A stretch of DNA of 64,000 nucleotides from Epiperipatus broadwayi. Lineage: Eukaryota; Onychophora; Udeonychophora; Euonychophora; Peripatidae. The notes below the pieces were generated by a model. The model was not told where the DNA came from. It made no database searches and was given only the letters and a program-made list of their open reading frames with translations. The DNA is taken from the NCBI GenBank assembly GCA_028023455.1, contig JAQFVV010000457.1, positions 492,205-556,204 of the forward strand, given 5' to 3'. The position numbers and the translations under genes are program-made. Of the stretch, positions 11,630 through 23,499 are shown piece after piece (the stretch's first letter is position 1; each line of letters begins with the position of its first letter).

Positions 11630-14600
11630 TATATACATATATTGTGTGTATACATTAAAATTTTAAAAATATACAATTGTGATTAATGCTGGAATATAAT
11701 CAATATATATATATATAAATAAACAAATCCTGTGAATTAAATAGGTGCATAATAAAACAAAAACAAATTAAATCTAATATAGAAATATTTTTTCAAATAT
11801 GATTAGTTCATAAATTCTCTCATTTCTGGCCTTAAACCCTGAAGTAAAAGAAAGAAAAGGGAAGATGACCAACAAACATACAGATAAATTACCCTCAGCT
11901 ATAACAAATAACAGTAACAATCTTGAAAGCATTTACTTTCCAGAGCAGTAACTGTGAAAAGTCATTCACATTATTTTAAATCTTTTCAGGATAAACTAAG
12001 TTGGTCATATCAACATGAGTAAATCACAGAAAAAAACAAAACAAAGCCTGTGTTACAAAAATAAATTTCAATTATTAAATCACACTATTACCATAAGAAT
12101 GTCAGAACAATAACAAAAAAAAACAAAACATCAAATTCAATAGTCACAGCTTATCTAAAAATATGCTGGACAATCTCTTAAGTTAAATTATGAGATCACA
12201 TGATCTGTTTAATTCAAAACACATAATTTCTATATAAGTCTATCTATATAAATACAGCTACATTCAAAACAGAGTCTTTTAAGAGTATACAAAAGTAAGG
12301 AATACAGATGATAAAATAAAATAATTTTATAGGGATTTGAACCTAATTATGGATAAAATATAAAGATATTATCACTGGAACGGAATGAATTGCTAAAACT
12401 GGATGAAATAATAAAGATAAGAATGTTATTAAAAAATGGTTTCGAAAAAAAAGAGTATGACGAAATACTTTTGACTGCATTACATATGTGATACGATAAC
12501 ATTCCAATAGACAAATTGCAGGAAATAGATGCAAAGTTTGAATGATGACAAAAGAAAGAAAATAATGAATACAATATCATTTAAAAAAAGATGATCAAAA
12601 TTACTAAAAAATGCAAATATATTCAAATTATAGTTTAATAAGTTCAAATATTAAGCCAAAGTTTAAGAAATAAAATAAAGATAATTTTTAGAAACAAACA
12701 ATTGTTATCAAGCTAGCAAAGTACATACACACATAAAAGATAAATAACACTTACTGCTTAAAAGAATTAGACAAAAAAGAAAATCTAATAAGGTTTTGGA
12801 GAATGTTATTATTGAAGATAAAAAACATAAAAAAGGAATACCTAACAAAAAAACATAGAAACTAGTATAGAAAAGAAGACAACTAAAAATCAGAAAGGAT
12901 AAAACAGTGAAAGTGCATTAAAGTAAAAAAAAAATCTGTCAAAAAGTGAACTAGAATGGTTTAAAATGGGGGTGGAGAACCGATTTATAATATCATTCGT
13001 AGTTCGTATAAAATTATCGACTTATAATATTTAATCAAAAATTTGATCAAAAATTTAATTAATTTATCCTCAATCATTAGCCAATTTCAATTTTCCCTTT
13101 TAAAATGAGAGCCATTATTTTTTAGTGAATTAAAAATAAAATAATATCTTGATTATTAATGGCTATTCCATATTTAATAACAATTTTTCCAATTCATCTT
13201 GTTATTATTTTTCATGACAAATTTATATTTTTGAATTTCTTTTTATGTTCTGGGTAGAGAAATTCTATAGCATTTAGAATGCAGTCTTTTATAAACCCTC
13301 TTCAGAAAATGGTTTCAAATTTTCTGTTTTTTTTCTTTGTGGAAATAATGTAACTTGTTTTCACAGAAATTTCTGATTTTTTTAAATATATTAGATATTT
13401 GATGAAGCTCATTTACAAGTTTTCTATTTTAATATTTCTTTTTTATTCAACAATTTGTTGTAATCAAAATGTTTTGAGAAGTAGATTCTCTTAATATATT
13501 ATATTCTTTATTAACTGAAATAATTTCCAGACATATCAAAAACATCAATTTACTATTTATTCTTATTAAAAAATTGCATTAGTCCATTTCTTTTGAAATG
13601 CACAATTTTCTGTGTTAATTTTTCTTCTCTTACCCAGTATAGTCATCCTAATAAAAAAAAAATTAAATGCAAAATAAAAATAATAAAAGAAAGTAAAATT
13701 CAAGTTTTATTTTTGCTAGTATACATCTGTCTATGAAACTTTAAAAACAAACAAAATGATCTCAGTATTATAGCTTAAATCTATAGTCAGGTAGATCACA
13801 CAATATAGAGAATTCATTGGGATATTGCATTTCTGATAAATTAACTAGAACTATTAAAAAGGTTGAAGAGAAAAAAAATATAGTTGAGAATTCTTAATTC
13901 AATATTTTCACTACAGACATGTTTAAATAGAAGTTTTAAACAGTATCATTTTATATATGCTTTTGAAAACATCAGTGGGCCTAACTGAGAGCTTTTGAGG
14001 GCTAGAACTGGACCATTGGCTGGAAGTTCCCTACTCTTAGTTTAGAAGATCAGAACTGGGACAATGAAAAATATCAAGGTGAAATTATATAAAAAGATTA
14101 ATATAAGAATAAGAAAAACATAGACTTTCCAATTAAACAAATAAAATGTCTAAATGTGCTAAATATACAAAATGTCAACAAATATAAGTAATAAAAAATA
14201 ACAAGAGAAAATAAGTTACAAGCAAAAAAGAAATTTTAAAGTAAAAGATAAAAACATTGTTATAATAAATGAACTTTAATTAAAAGTATTAGAAAAATAG
14301 ATATAAAAAGAGCTTACTGTGATTGCATTAGTATCTTATAAAAATGAAAATAAAATAGTTCAAAGGACAATGCATAAATTGAAAAAGTTTTTGGAATAAA
14401 AAGACAGCAGGAGAAATAACCAAATACAATAAAGACAGATTATTTCAAATAATTTACAGGTAGACTAATATTTCTTATAAAAAAATAAATTGACTAAAGT
14501 GTAGATAAAATCAAGTGTGAAAATTCTAGAACTATTGCACTAAAAAGCATTTTAAACAAAATCCTAACAAACACATTAAAAAAAAGATGAAAGCTTTAAG

Positions 14601-15300
14601 CAAAGGAATATTCTTTTCATCTCCCAATAGTTAGAAAATGAATAACTGGATTTAGAAAGAATATGATATCATTACAATTCACTTCAGAGAAATCCATAAG
14701 AAAAGACAAAACAACAACTTCTATTTGTGCTTTGATGACCAGTATTATTTCAAAAATAAGATGAATGGTCTTTGAATAATATGAAATAGACAATAAACCA
14801 ATATTTTTTTAAAAATATACAATAATTGAAAAACAAATACAGAAATTTATAGAGTAACTGATTAAAAACTGAAAAAATACAAAGTAATCTAAACAGGTAA
14901 TTCATTCCATTTTTGGAAAAAAATAATATAAAAGAACAAAAAAAAAAAGACAAAAACATTAATACATAAAATGGAAAACAATAATATAAGCCATGCAAAT
15001 GCCATAATAATTACTGAAGATGAAAAAACTTTGAATTCAACATTAGAAAAACTAAATAAAAAAAACAAACAAATATGGATTATGTAAAAATGTAGTTTCC
15101 TCATACATATCTTATAAAAAAAAAAAAAAATTATTAGGAAAAAGAAATGAAAAAAAAATCAAAATTGATGAAATTGTCGAATAATATTACCAGTACTAAT
15201 CTATATAACCTTCCAAAAAAAAAAAAAATTAGTCAAATCAAGAACATATTTACATTTTATGGAGATGAGATTTGCTAAAAAAAAAAAAAATTACAGCAGA
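11630..15300. other. No gene seen: AT-rich intron/intergenic DNA
   Basis: Long A-rich stretches dominate (for example 12780-12960 and 14080-15290). The short frames here are low-complexity Lys/Asn or Phe/Leu/Ile shadows. Confidence 0.4.
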
Positions 15301-15309
15301 TGTTGTAGT

Positions 15310-18170
15310 GCAGTGGTGGCGAATCTTTTTATGTATGCCAAAAATTTCCTAAAAATATGTATTGAGTAATTGGCGTGCCATACAATTGATAAATCAAAAT
15401 ATAAACAATTTAATTATTGCAAATTTTTAAATTTATAAAATAACCAAATAATAATAATAATAATTCATTTATTTTTAAATTTCATAGCTTTACAAAAATT
15501 ATTGATAATAATAATAAACAAAATTTCTAATTAAGCTAAATACAAGTGAATGATATTTATTAAGAAGAGCATGAGTAGAATGAAATTTAATGGTAATTAA
15601 AACAAAATTTTGAAAGTAAACATATAAAATCAACATAAATCAATATAGTTTAATGAGATTTGGTACTTGTGAGTTTTCCAGTAAATCAAAATGGCAGTCC
15701 GTATTTTTGATAAATCTATAGTTTCAAGAGAAGTCCCCCTGCCCCAAATGTTTTTAAAAAAATGTCTGCTAGGAAACATCATATTTCACATTATTTTATT
15801 TTTTATTACTGTTATTTTAAAAAAAGAAATCATTGTGAAAAATTAATTCCAATATTTATAGTTTATTTCTTTTTGAATTAACTTATTAACAGAAAAATGA
15901 AAACTAAACATTTTATTCATGCGTGCAATCATATTGTGAACATTAATGCATATTTTTAGGAGGGCAGGAACTCTTACCTTTGGAAATAGTCCACTGCATC
16001 ATGTTCTGTGACTCAAATTTGTATCATTATGATAATTTACCAAAAAAAAAAAAAAAACTGCTGACAAAAAGATACACACTGAATTGAATCCAAGAATGAC
16101 AATGTTAAGAGTGCTCATCACTGTCCACATTATAAGTGAAAAAAAAAAAAATGAAATAAAGCTTTTTAATAACATTTATCGGAATTTATTCCTTTTTTAA
16201 AATTTAATAATTGATTTATTAATTTTGTTTTAATTTAACAACTAACACATCTTCAGTACATTATAAACCTTCGAAACTGGACATGTGTCAAAAATATGGA
16301 TGGCCATCATAGTTTATTTGAAAAATCCCAAATACCTGAGAGTTTTGTTCTTGTATATTGGATACAAAATGTTTTATATCTGGTTCATATTTTGTCATTT
16401 TTAATAATGTACATGCTGAACTAGATTCATCTGACATTCTATTTCTAGAAATATTTTTAATTAAATTCATTTCAGAAAACAATGACTCACGTGCATATAT
16501 AGAGGAGAAAATTGATAATATAGAAGTTGCTAATTTTTTTTACAAAATTAAAAATTTCAGGAATATCATTCCAGGTCATCAATAGTTCCTCTTTCACATT
16601 CTTTTTAAATCTGCCAATAATCGATCATTTCCAATTATTTCTAATTCATTTCTCAATCAACAAATTTTTGTTTCCATATAGAATTGAATTGAAAATCAAC
16701 TAATTGTATTTCCATATCTTCCAAATTAAGTCATTCAAAAATTTCTAAATTGAGACTATTTATTGATATCATATCTGGGTTTAAAATAAATTTTGATGTT
16801 TCTGCAAATTGTTTGAATTATATAAATCTTGAAAAAAAAAAAAAAATCAATTATCGATTGAATGTGAACACATATCACTCAGAAAATATTAATTTCGAAA
16901 GCCATTCAACATTCATTAATTGATTAGATTTTTCAATGATTTTCTCATTATGTAAAAAAAAAAATTTCATCTATATACTTAACTAATCTTTGAAGAACTT
17001 TTCCTTGCATTAACCATAGGACATTGTTGTACATAAATAAACCATTGTATACTGACTTCACCTCACTCAATAATTTTAAAACTGATTGTTTATTTAGTGT
17101 TTGCAGATATAAAATTGACTAATTTAGTCACAAAGTTCATAGTATCATCCAGTGGCTTAAAGTTGGCCTTTGTGCATAAAAACCTGCTGATGTATAATGT
17201 AATGAAAACCTAAAATTGAATGTTCAATATGGTCAGTAAATAAACTGAGAAAACCATTTCCTGTTCCAGTCATACTTCAAGCAACATCTATAGTTACTGA
17301 TACAATTTTGATAATAATAGAAATTCAGTGTCACCCAGTGCAAACATTAGTAACCAATGGATGCAAGAAGATTGGTGCTAAAATACCTATGCAGTGGCTA
17401 TTCATTCAATATCCCCAGGCTAGTTTCTAGCTTGTGGCTTTCATCAGTTTGCTATTGTTACTAACAGCATGTGTAAACATAGGAACTAGTGATCATGAGA
17501 TCTTTTGGTGGTTGTGCTAACAACTAATTGTTTTTCAGCAAGTACAATTAAAACTTTGTTGCAAATATCTATTTTTTTTATTGTTGTTACTAATGAGATT
17601 AAACTGAACAATTTTTCTTCAATATTATTCCCAATACAATATACAAGAAAAATAGCCAAATAAGCTGATCCATTTATGTCTGTACTTTCATTAAGGGAGA
17701 GAGAAATTAAACTAGAAGATTTTATATCTCTTATTTGTTGGTAAATTATATTGTTAGCCATTTGCAGAATTCTTTAACTGTATTTCTAGCCAATGTTAAA
17801 TCTTTTATTTTCTGAATAATTTTATCTTTGTTTTCAAAATCATCAAAAAGAACTGGTGCACATTTTATCCATGCTTCTTTCATATATTTCCCACCATTAA
17901 AAGATTTCCGTGTTTCGCAGTTACATTTGAGATAAAAAAAACTACCAAGTTATATTTGAATAACTTTCAAATAAATTTAATTAAAGATATTGATTGGATA
18001 TTTATATATTTAAGTGCTCAGCAATATATTCTTTTTGTTCATCTTTACTTTTTTCAAGGAACGATTTATGATTGGTCTCATATTGTCTTTTATTGATATT
18101 CTCAATATGATTGTTCCAGGACATAAAACATATACTGCCTTTGTTAATCATTCCATACTCATCAGTCCAC
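15310..18170 (-). mobile_element. hAT-superfamily transposon fossil (ZBED5/SCAND3-like)
   Basis: The left end CAGTGGTGGCGAATCTTTTT at 15312 is a typical hAT terminal repeat. Reading on the minus strand from 18168 I see a BED-finger-like start ('WTDEYGM...ICFMSWNNH...H'), then 'SLISLSLNESTDINGSAYLA' (17654-17713), the conserved 'ESTD' block of this family, and near the C-terminus 'NLIKNISRNRMS...EPDIKHFVS' (16350-16475), the dimerisation region. Stops and frameshifts occur throughout, so it is dead. The segment 17300-17490 looks like a separate insertion. The right terminal repeat was not found. ZBED5/SCAND3-like affinity is from family knowledge. Confidence 0.75.
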
Positions 18171-18179
18171 TAAAATAAC

Positions 18180-19380
18180 AAATTTATTTAAAAGTAAATT
18201 TAATGAATTTAGTAATTAAAATGCCGGAAATTACTTGAAAAATATAATAATATAGACTGCAACAATTCTGGATTTAAATGTTAAAATATTGCAATGCAGT
18301 ATTAAAATTAGTTACTATTTCTTTTATCTCTAAAAAGTGATTGCATTATATCACTGAAAAGGAGCAGATTAGATCAGATGTTTGGAGATTTCCCTGTATA
18401 CTCATTAGCTCCTGATTACAAAATTCTTCAAAAAATATTAATCAACCTATCTGCGGACTGTCTTTGTCCATCAATCTTAATTCCAATAATAAAGAAATTT
18501 CTATCTAGTTTCCTAAGCAGTGATATTTTTGATAGACTTCAATAAGACATCATTTCCTAGGAGTTTTAGGTAAATACTTTATTAATACTGTAATTAAAAG
18601 CATGGGGGCAGGGATTTGAAACCAGATGAGATTTTATTATACATTTCTATGTCCTGGATGTAGAAAAAGAAAAAAAAAAAACAGTATTGAATTGATTTCC
18701 TTTTCATACTTATTCCTTTAAAGCTATGTATTAAAATTGTTGTTTGAGCATCTGTTTAGTAGAATGTGTTAATTTTCTGAAATTTTATCATTTTTTACTG
18801 CACAAATATAAAAGTTCTGAAGAATTGCGCATGTTAAATTTGGCGATGTGACTTATTTTTTCTAGTTTTATTCACGAATATATTTTTGCACTATCTGATA
18901 CTTATTAGTCTTAATGGTGTAAAAGTATCACTGAATCTCATGATATAATCCTAAGTACCTAAATTCTAAAATAAATTGTGTTAATGGAAATGCAAATAAT
19001 GACAAACTGCTACTGATGACGATTAAGTGTTGTCAATTGTTTTGATATAATAATCAATTGCTAAGTTATTCAACATGTCGTTGGGCGGAGTTTAAAAGAA
19101 TGTAAGTTGTATGCAGCATATATATAAACGTCTAGAAATATCGATTTATATTCGTTATTTCTCATAAAGGTATGTGTAAGTTATGTTTATAATTACCAAT
19201 TGATTTTCCAAACGAAGTACAGCATCACTTATCATCCTTTACAAATAACTATGAAAGAAAAAGGTGTTCCATTATTAATAAAGGAGAAATAAATATTGTA
19301 TATAATACTTTAAGAAAATTAAAAAATATTTATCAATAACACAGAAAAAATTACTTTTCCTTTTTTTTTACTTAATAGAA
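18180..19380. other. No firm gene: upstream flank of the bidirectional promoter
   Basis: AT-rich to about 19000, then slightly richer in CpG. A 47-codon stop-bounded frame at 19195-19338 (plus) has no start codon or clear splice sites. I do not call it. Confidence 0.35.
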
Positions 19381-19390
19381 TCTCTCTTAC

Positions 19391-19480
19391 CTTCAAATAT
19401 TGACATCGCCATCTTCTTGTTACCAAAACATATCCCACAATGCTTAGTTTCAATATGGCATCCAAAATACTGTGGAAAAC
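19391..19480 (-). other. Candidate 5' exon of the minus-strand gene, with strong splice donor
   Basis: On the minus strand the sequence AAGATGGCGATGTCAATA is followed by TTTGAAG|gtaaga, with the donor at 19390. If spliced to the exon at 11617 the small frame starting at 19412 would end after about ten codons, because G+TT GAA AAA TGA hits a stop. It would therefore be an upstream ORF in the 5' leader. The 5' limit is not visible; 19480 is a guess. Alternatively this is the first exon of a different minus-strand gene. Confidence 0.45.
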
Positions 19481-19587
19481 GTGGTCACTAAAATTATTTT
19501 TAATATTATTGATTTTATTTTATTAAATCACTTCAAAATGGTCTATTCTTATTAATTACATATTATAATTTATATCCGTTTAAAATT
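19400..19587. promoter_or_regulatory. Probable bidirectional promoter
   Basis: Between the minus-strand 5' exon and the plus-strand first exon lies under 200 bp with more CpG than the surroundings. It contains AAGATGGCG (minus strand, 19414-19406), the YY1 initiator-type motif usually found at start sites, and CCCACAATGC (plus strand, 19434-19443), close to the ZNF143/Staf core. No TATA box stands out. Motif names come from established knowledge; function is inferred. Confidence 0.4.
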
Positions 19588-19761
19588 ATGTCAAAAACGC
19601 CAAGATTAACGAAACTTAAAACCAAAATTGATGCCAATGTTTCTAAAAGATTACCCCGCAAAAATACCTCTGCATATTTTACTTCGGCATGTAATGTTTC
19701 TAATAATGTTAAAATTAAAAGGAAATATCAAAGAAACCGTAATAATATTGAAACTTTTACG
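19588..19761 (+). CDS. First coding exon of an unidentified plus-strand gene (58 codons)
   Basis: The open frame begins at ATG 19588 and runs to a consensus donor ACG|gtaagt at 19762, phase 0. The product begins MSKTPRLTKLKTKID and is strongly basic (Lys/Arg rich, with 'KIKRKYQRNRNN' near the end), low in hydrophobic residues, and has no signal peptide. Such a tail would suit a nuclear or chromatin protein, but I do not recognise it. The codons read past the donor meet a stop at 19921, so the gene must be spliced. I could not find the next exon in the following 40 kb. It lies head to head with the minus-strand gene. I recall SLF1 next to KIAA0825 in human, but this exon does not look like the BRCT start of SLF1, so no name is given. 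Confidence 0.6.
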
Positions 19762-19769
19762 GTAAGTTT

Positions 19770-22700
19770 AAATCATAATTTTATTAAAATAATAAAGGTC
19801 TTTTATTTATTTAATGAATCAAAATTTGAAAAGATTCTCAATTTGCTGAATTTTGTTAATGCTAATATTATTTTCCAATTTTCTACACGAAAAGTTACTT
19901 ATTTTAAAAAAAATCCAAAATGAAATTTTTATTTTTTATATCTAGAGATATGTAATTAAATCAAAAACAAGTGATCACTTTTTTATTTGAAAATTACTCA
20001 TTGATTTATAAACAAGTCGGCTTTAAATAATATAGAAACAATTATTAGAATAAATGGAAAATTTAATTGAAAGACAAACTGTTTTTTTTATATAAATATG
20101 TATGTGCTTAAAAATATGTTTATTAATAAACAAAGAGCACAATTTGTCTAGAATGTGTTGCAACTGTGTGGCTGTACATTAAAAAACATTTTATAAAAAG
20201 TTAAATTCTCTTTTATAAATATACAATATATTACAAATTAATAAAAGCGTTGTTTTGTTTAGTCTTAATTTTTATTTTTTGTAATATACCCTTTGCTCAG
20301 CATTTAAGTAATAACTGCTTATTTGAAAAAACTGAAAATATTTATCATTTATACAAGTAAATAAAACATTTAAAGCGTATCATATTAAAAAGTGACAATT
20401 CGTTTGAAATAAAAAGTATATCAATGAAAAGTTATTTATAAATTTCATATCTTAAAAAAGTCCTGTTGGTGAAACATAATAATGTAAATAAAGGGTGAAG
20501 AGTTAAAAAAAAAGAGAAAGGAAGACAATTTGTAACTTTAATTGTATATATATGATTCATAAATTAAAAGGGAATCAGCTCAAATTTTTGATTTTTTAAA
20601 AAATTGCATAATGTAAATTAAAAAATTATATATCCAATAGAGATTAACTTATTTGAAATAGAAAACTTTAAAATAAATATTTTCTATTATAGGGACAATA
20701 TAAATGGTGAATATAGTATCAAAACATTGGGGAATTTTGTATTTGATTCAACAATTTTATTAATAGAAAGTCAGCAATAAAAATCAATTCCAAAATGTTT
20801 AATTAATGAAGATGAAAAGATTTAATTAACCAATTTTAATTCAGAAAATTTAGGGGAATGATTATTGTGACTTTATTTGATGCAATGATTAATTAAAAAA
20901 AATATATGAGTGATTTATTAATAATAAGCAGGAACTTGAAAAATAATTTAATATATCAAAATAATATATTCTTTCTTACACTTTAAATTTATTAATAGAT
21001 TTTAGAGTTATTCTTTCTCTTTACAATTTTCACTATCTAACAATCTTGAAAATTGTGCTCATGAAATATGTATTAGTTATGTACTAATACATACACTTAT
21101 ATATATTAATGTTCTCTGTACACACACACATGCATACTTATATATCATATTTTCTACATATACATTTTTTTCTTTGATTATTATTTAAGTGCAGATGTAT
21201 TTTACACATCTGCGCTATTCATCTGCATATGTATGCATAATCATATGTTATAAAAATCAATAACTTTTTTTCATACACAAATGGAGTATTAAATATTTAT
21301 CAAGATGCAAAGAGAATTATGGTATATAATTTTTGTTTAAAGACAGAGAGGTATGTATGCATATATATAAACGTGAGTATAGAGATATAATGTATGTGTA
21401 AGGATATAATTTAACTAGTGTAATACATTTGTTAATTATAGTTTCTGAAGAAGACTATTAAACAATTAAAATTATAAGGAGAAAGAGGAACAGTAGAATG
21501 CATTGTTAATTTAAAAGTGCAAGAGAGAATAGAATATTTTATTTCATATAAAAGCAATGCAAAAAGAATGAATGTATAACTTAATATCATAGAAATAATT
21601 TAATATAAAAGTTCTGAAATTTCAAATAGTGAATGCAATATAATTATATAATATTTAAAATATAACTTTATAGATATATGTATTTTATAAATCATGTTAA
21701 GAGCAATCGTATATAATAAAATATAAAACAAAAATGAAATAAAATAACTGACATTTTACCGGTTTACTCAATTGAGAAAGATTGTCAAAATGTCATTAAC
21801 AATTGATTCATTTTTATTTTTTATTAAAATTGTTGCTCCCAAAAACTTGTTTTATAAAGCATCTGGTGCCTATGAAAATATTAATTTCAATTTATATAAA
21901 ATAGATATGTTTAAAGTTTATTTTTAAATTATACAAAGCAAATAAAAAGAATTAAAGGTATATTTGTCACATTTTTTATATTTACAAAGCTTGACATAGT
22001 TTAATAAATTATTAATTATATTTTCAACACCTTAATGATTGATTAAGAAGTGTAAACTATTAATGTTTTATATGAAGAAAAAAGTTCAAAAGGAGTTTGT
22101 GGCAATGTTTCATACTATTATCTATTCTAGTAAAAGATCTCAAGGTTATATAAATTATTATTTCCTTAATTTATCTTTTTATTTATCATTTTACAGTCTT
22201 TGTTAGGTTTTTGTTATATTTTCAAAAAACTATTACATATATCTAATGATGGAACTTGAGATGTAAAAGTTAATCCTCTTTTCTTACTATACACATAATC
22301 TAGAATTTGAATCTAGATGAAACAATATATATATATTTTCAGTGAACTAAAAATTTCTAAGCAAGCATAGTTTTTTTTTTCAAATAGCCAGCTTCCAACC
22401 AACCCACTATGCATCTATTATTAGTCAATAAATGGTTATCTAAATGTTCCTATTATTCATAAAAATAGGAAGAAAAAACCTACAAATCTTCATTAATGCT
22501 TCTCTTCATTATTGCTCTAGGAAAGAATTTAAAGAAGCCTTTACCTTTCACAGGCTATTCAGTTTATTTATTTTTTTGTTTATATATGTATACAGGAATC
22601 CATATTAGCACTACAATTTTGTTTTCATGTAGTGCAAAAATAGAAATACATGTATAACTTTTTTTTTTGTATTGGTAGAATATAAAGGAGATGTTAATGA

Positions 22701-23440
22701 ATATCTGACAGGAAGTTATGTTTCATGGAAGAAATATTCATTCAAACTTACAATTTAAAAGGCATCAAATTGTTGATGCCCAAGTAGACAGAATATTGGT
22801 TCTAAAACTGTTGTACTATTTAATGTTTTAACATTAACAGTCTGAATGATGATAGCATTCTTTAAAGATGAGTGTGTGAAACTGTAAACTATAGTGAAAA
22901 AAATCACTGCAGAAATCAATGGTCATCTGAATACTTCATTGTTTGTTAAAATAATTAGTCTTGAGCTTAAGAATGCTGTCATTTCAAAGGCTTTTTATTG
23001 ATGTGAATATTACAAAATTAAATTGTGGTGTCATGATAAATAAAAACTGAATAAAGGATGTCTGAAAATATATCGTATGATTAGATAAAAATTTTTAGAA
23101 TTTTTTTAAACTGTTGAAAGAGATCATATTTTAAAGAAAGCTTTTCAACAGTGCTATATTGTTATTACAAATAAAATATGGAATTATTATAGTTTGGGTA
23201 GCCATATAATGATATTATTTTATTTCAGTCATTTCGCTGCATGGGTACATCATTGAAGACTATTTAGAAATTTTAGGGGACTAGGTTACCTATGGTGTAA
23301 ACATTGTTTCTAGAGAATGCTGATATTTTTCCAGATTCCCAGCCCATTTACTGAAGTAATGATTTGAGCAACATCACTTTTGATTTCCTTAATCATCTTT
23401 TTAAGTATAGTAACATGTTAGAAAATTTAAGTTTTCTCCT
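19770..23440. other. No gene seen: intron or intergenic DNA
   Basis: Extremely AT-rich. Contains CA/TA microsatellite near 21100-21150 and a small hairpin (GCAGATGT...ACATCTGC) at 21192-21214. No exon of the plus-strand gene could be supported. Confidence 0.4.
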
Positions 23441-23499
23441 AAAAATAGAGTTTTGATGCAAATGATAATTATACTTCATATTAGTAAAGATTCAGATGT

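Noticed and set aside
12380-12545. Plus-strand frame with 'YDNIPIDKLQEIDAKFE', faintly like the C-terminus of ATP synthase alpha ('YLDDIPVEK..EFE').
   Set aside because: Match is short, interrupted by a stop, and has no further homology before or after; likely coincidence in AT-rich sequence.
17300-17490. Minus-strand CTGATGAAAGCC...GAAAC inside the hAT fossil, considered as another hammerhead.
   Set aside because: Base of stem II is an A-A mismatch, the best stem I partner is preceded by UG (not NUH), and the outer pairing crosses. Better explained as an unrelated hairpin repeat.
19195-19338. 47-codon frame 'PIDFPNEVQHHLSSFTNNYE...' upstream of the promoter.
   Set aside because: No start codon, no convincing acceptor, ends in a stop; no homology recognised.
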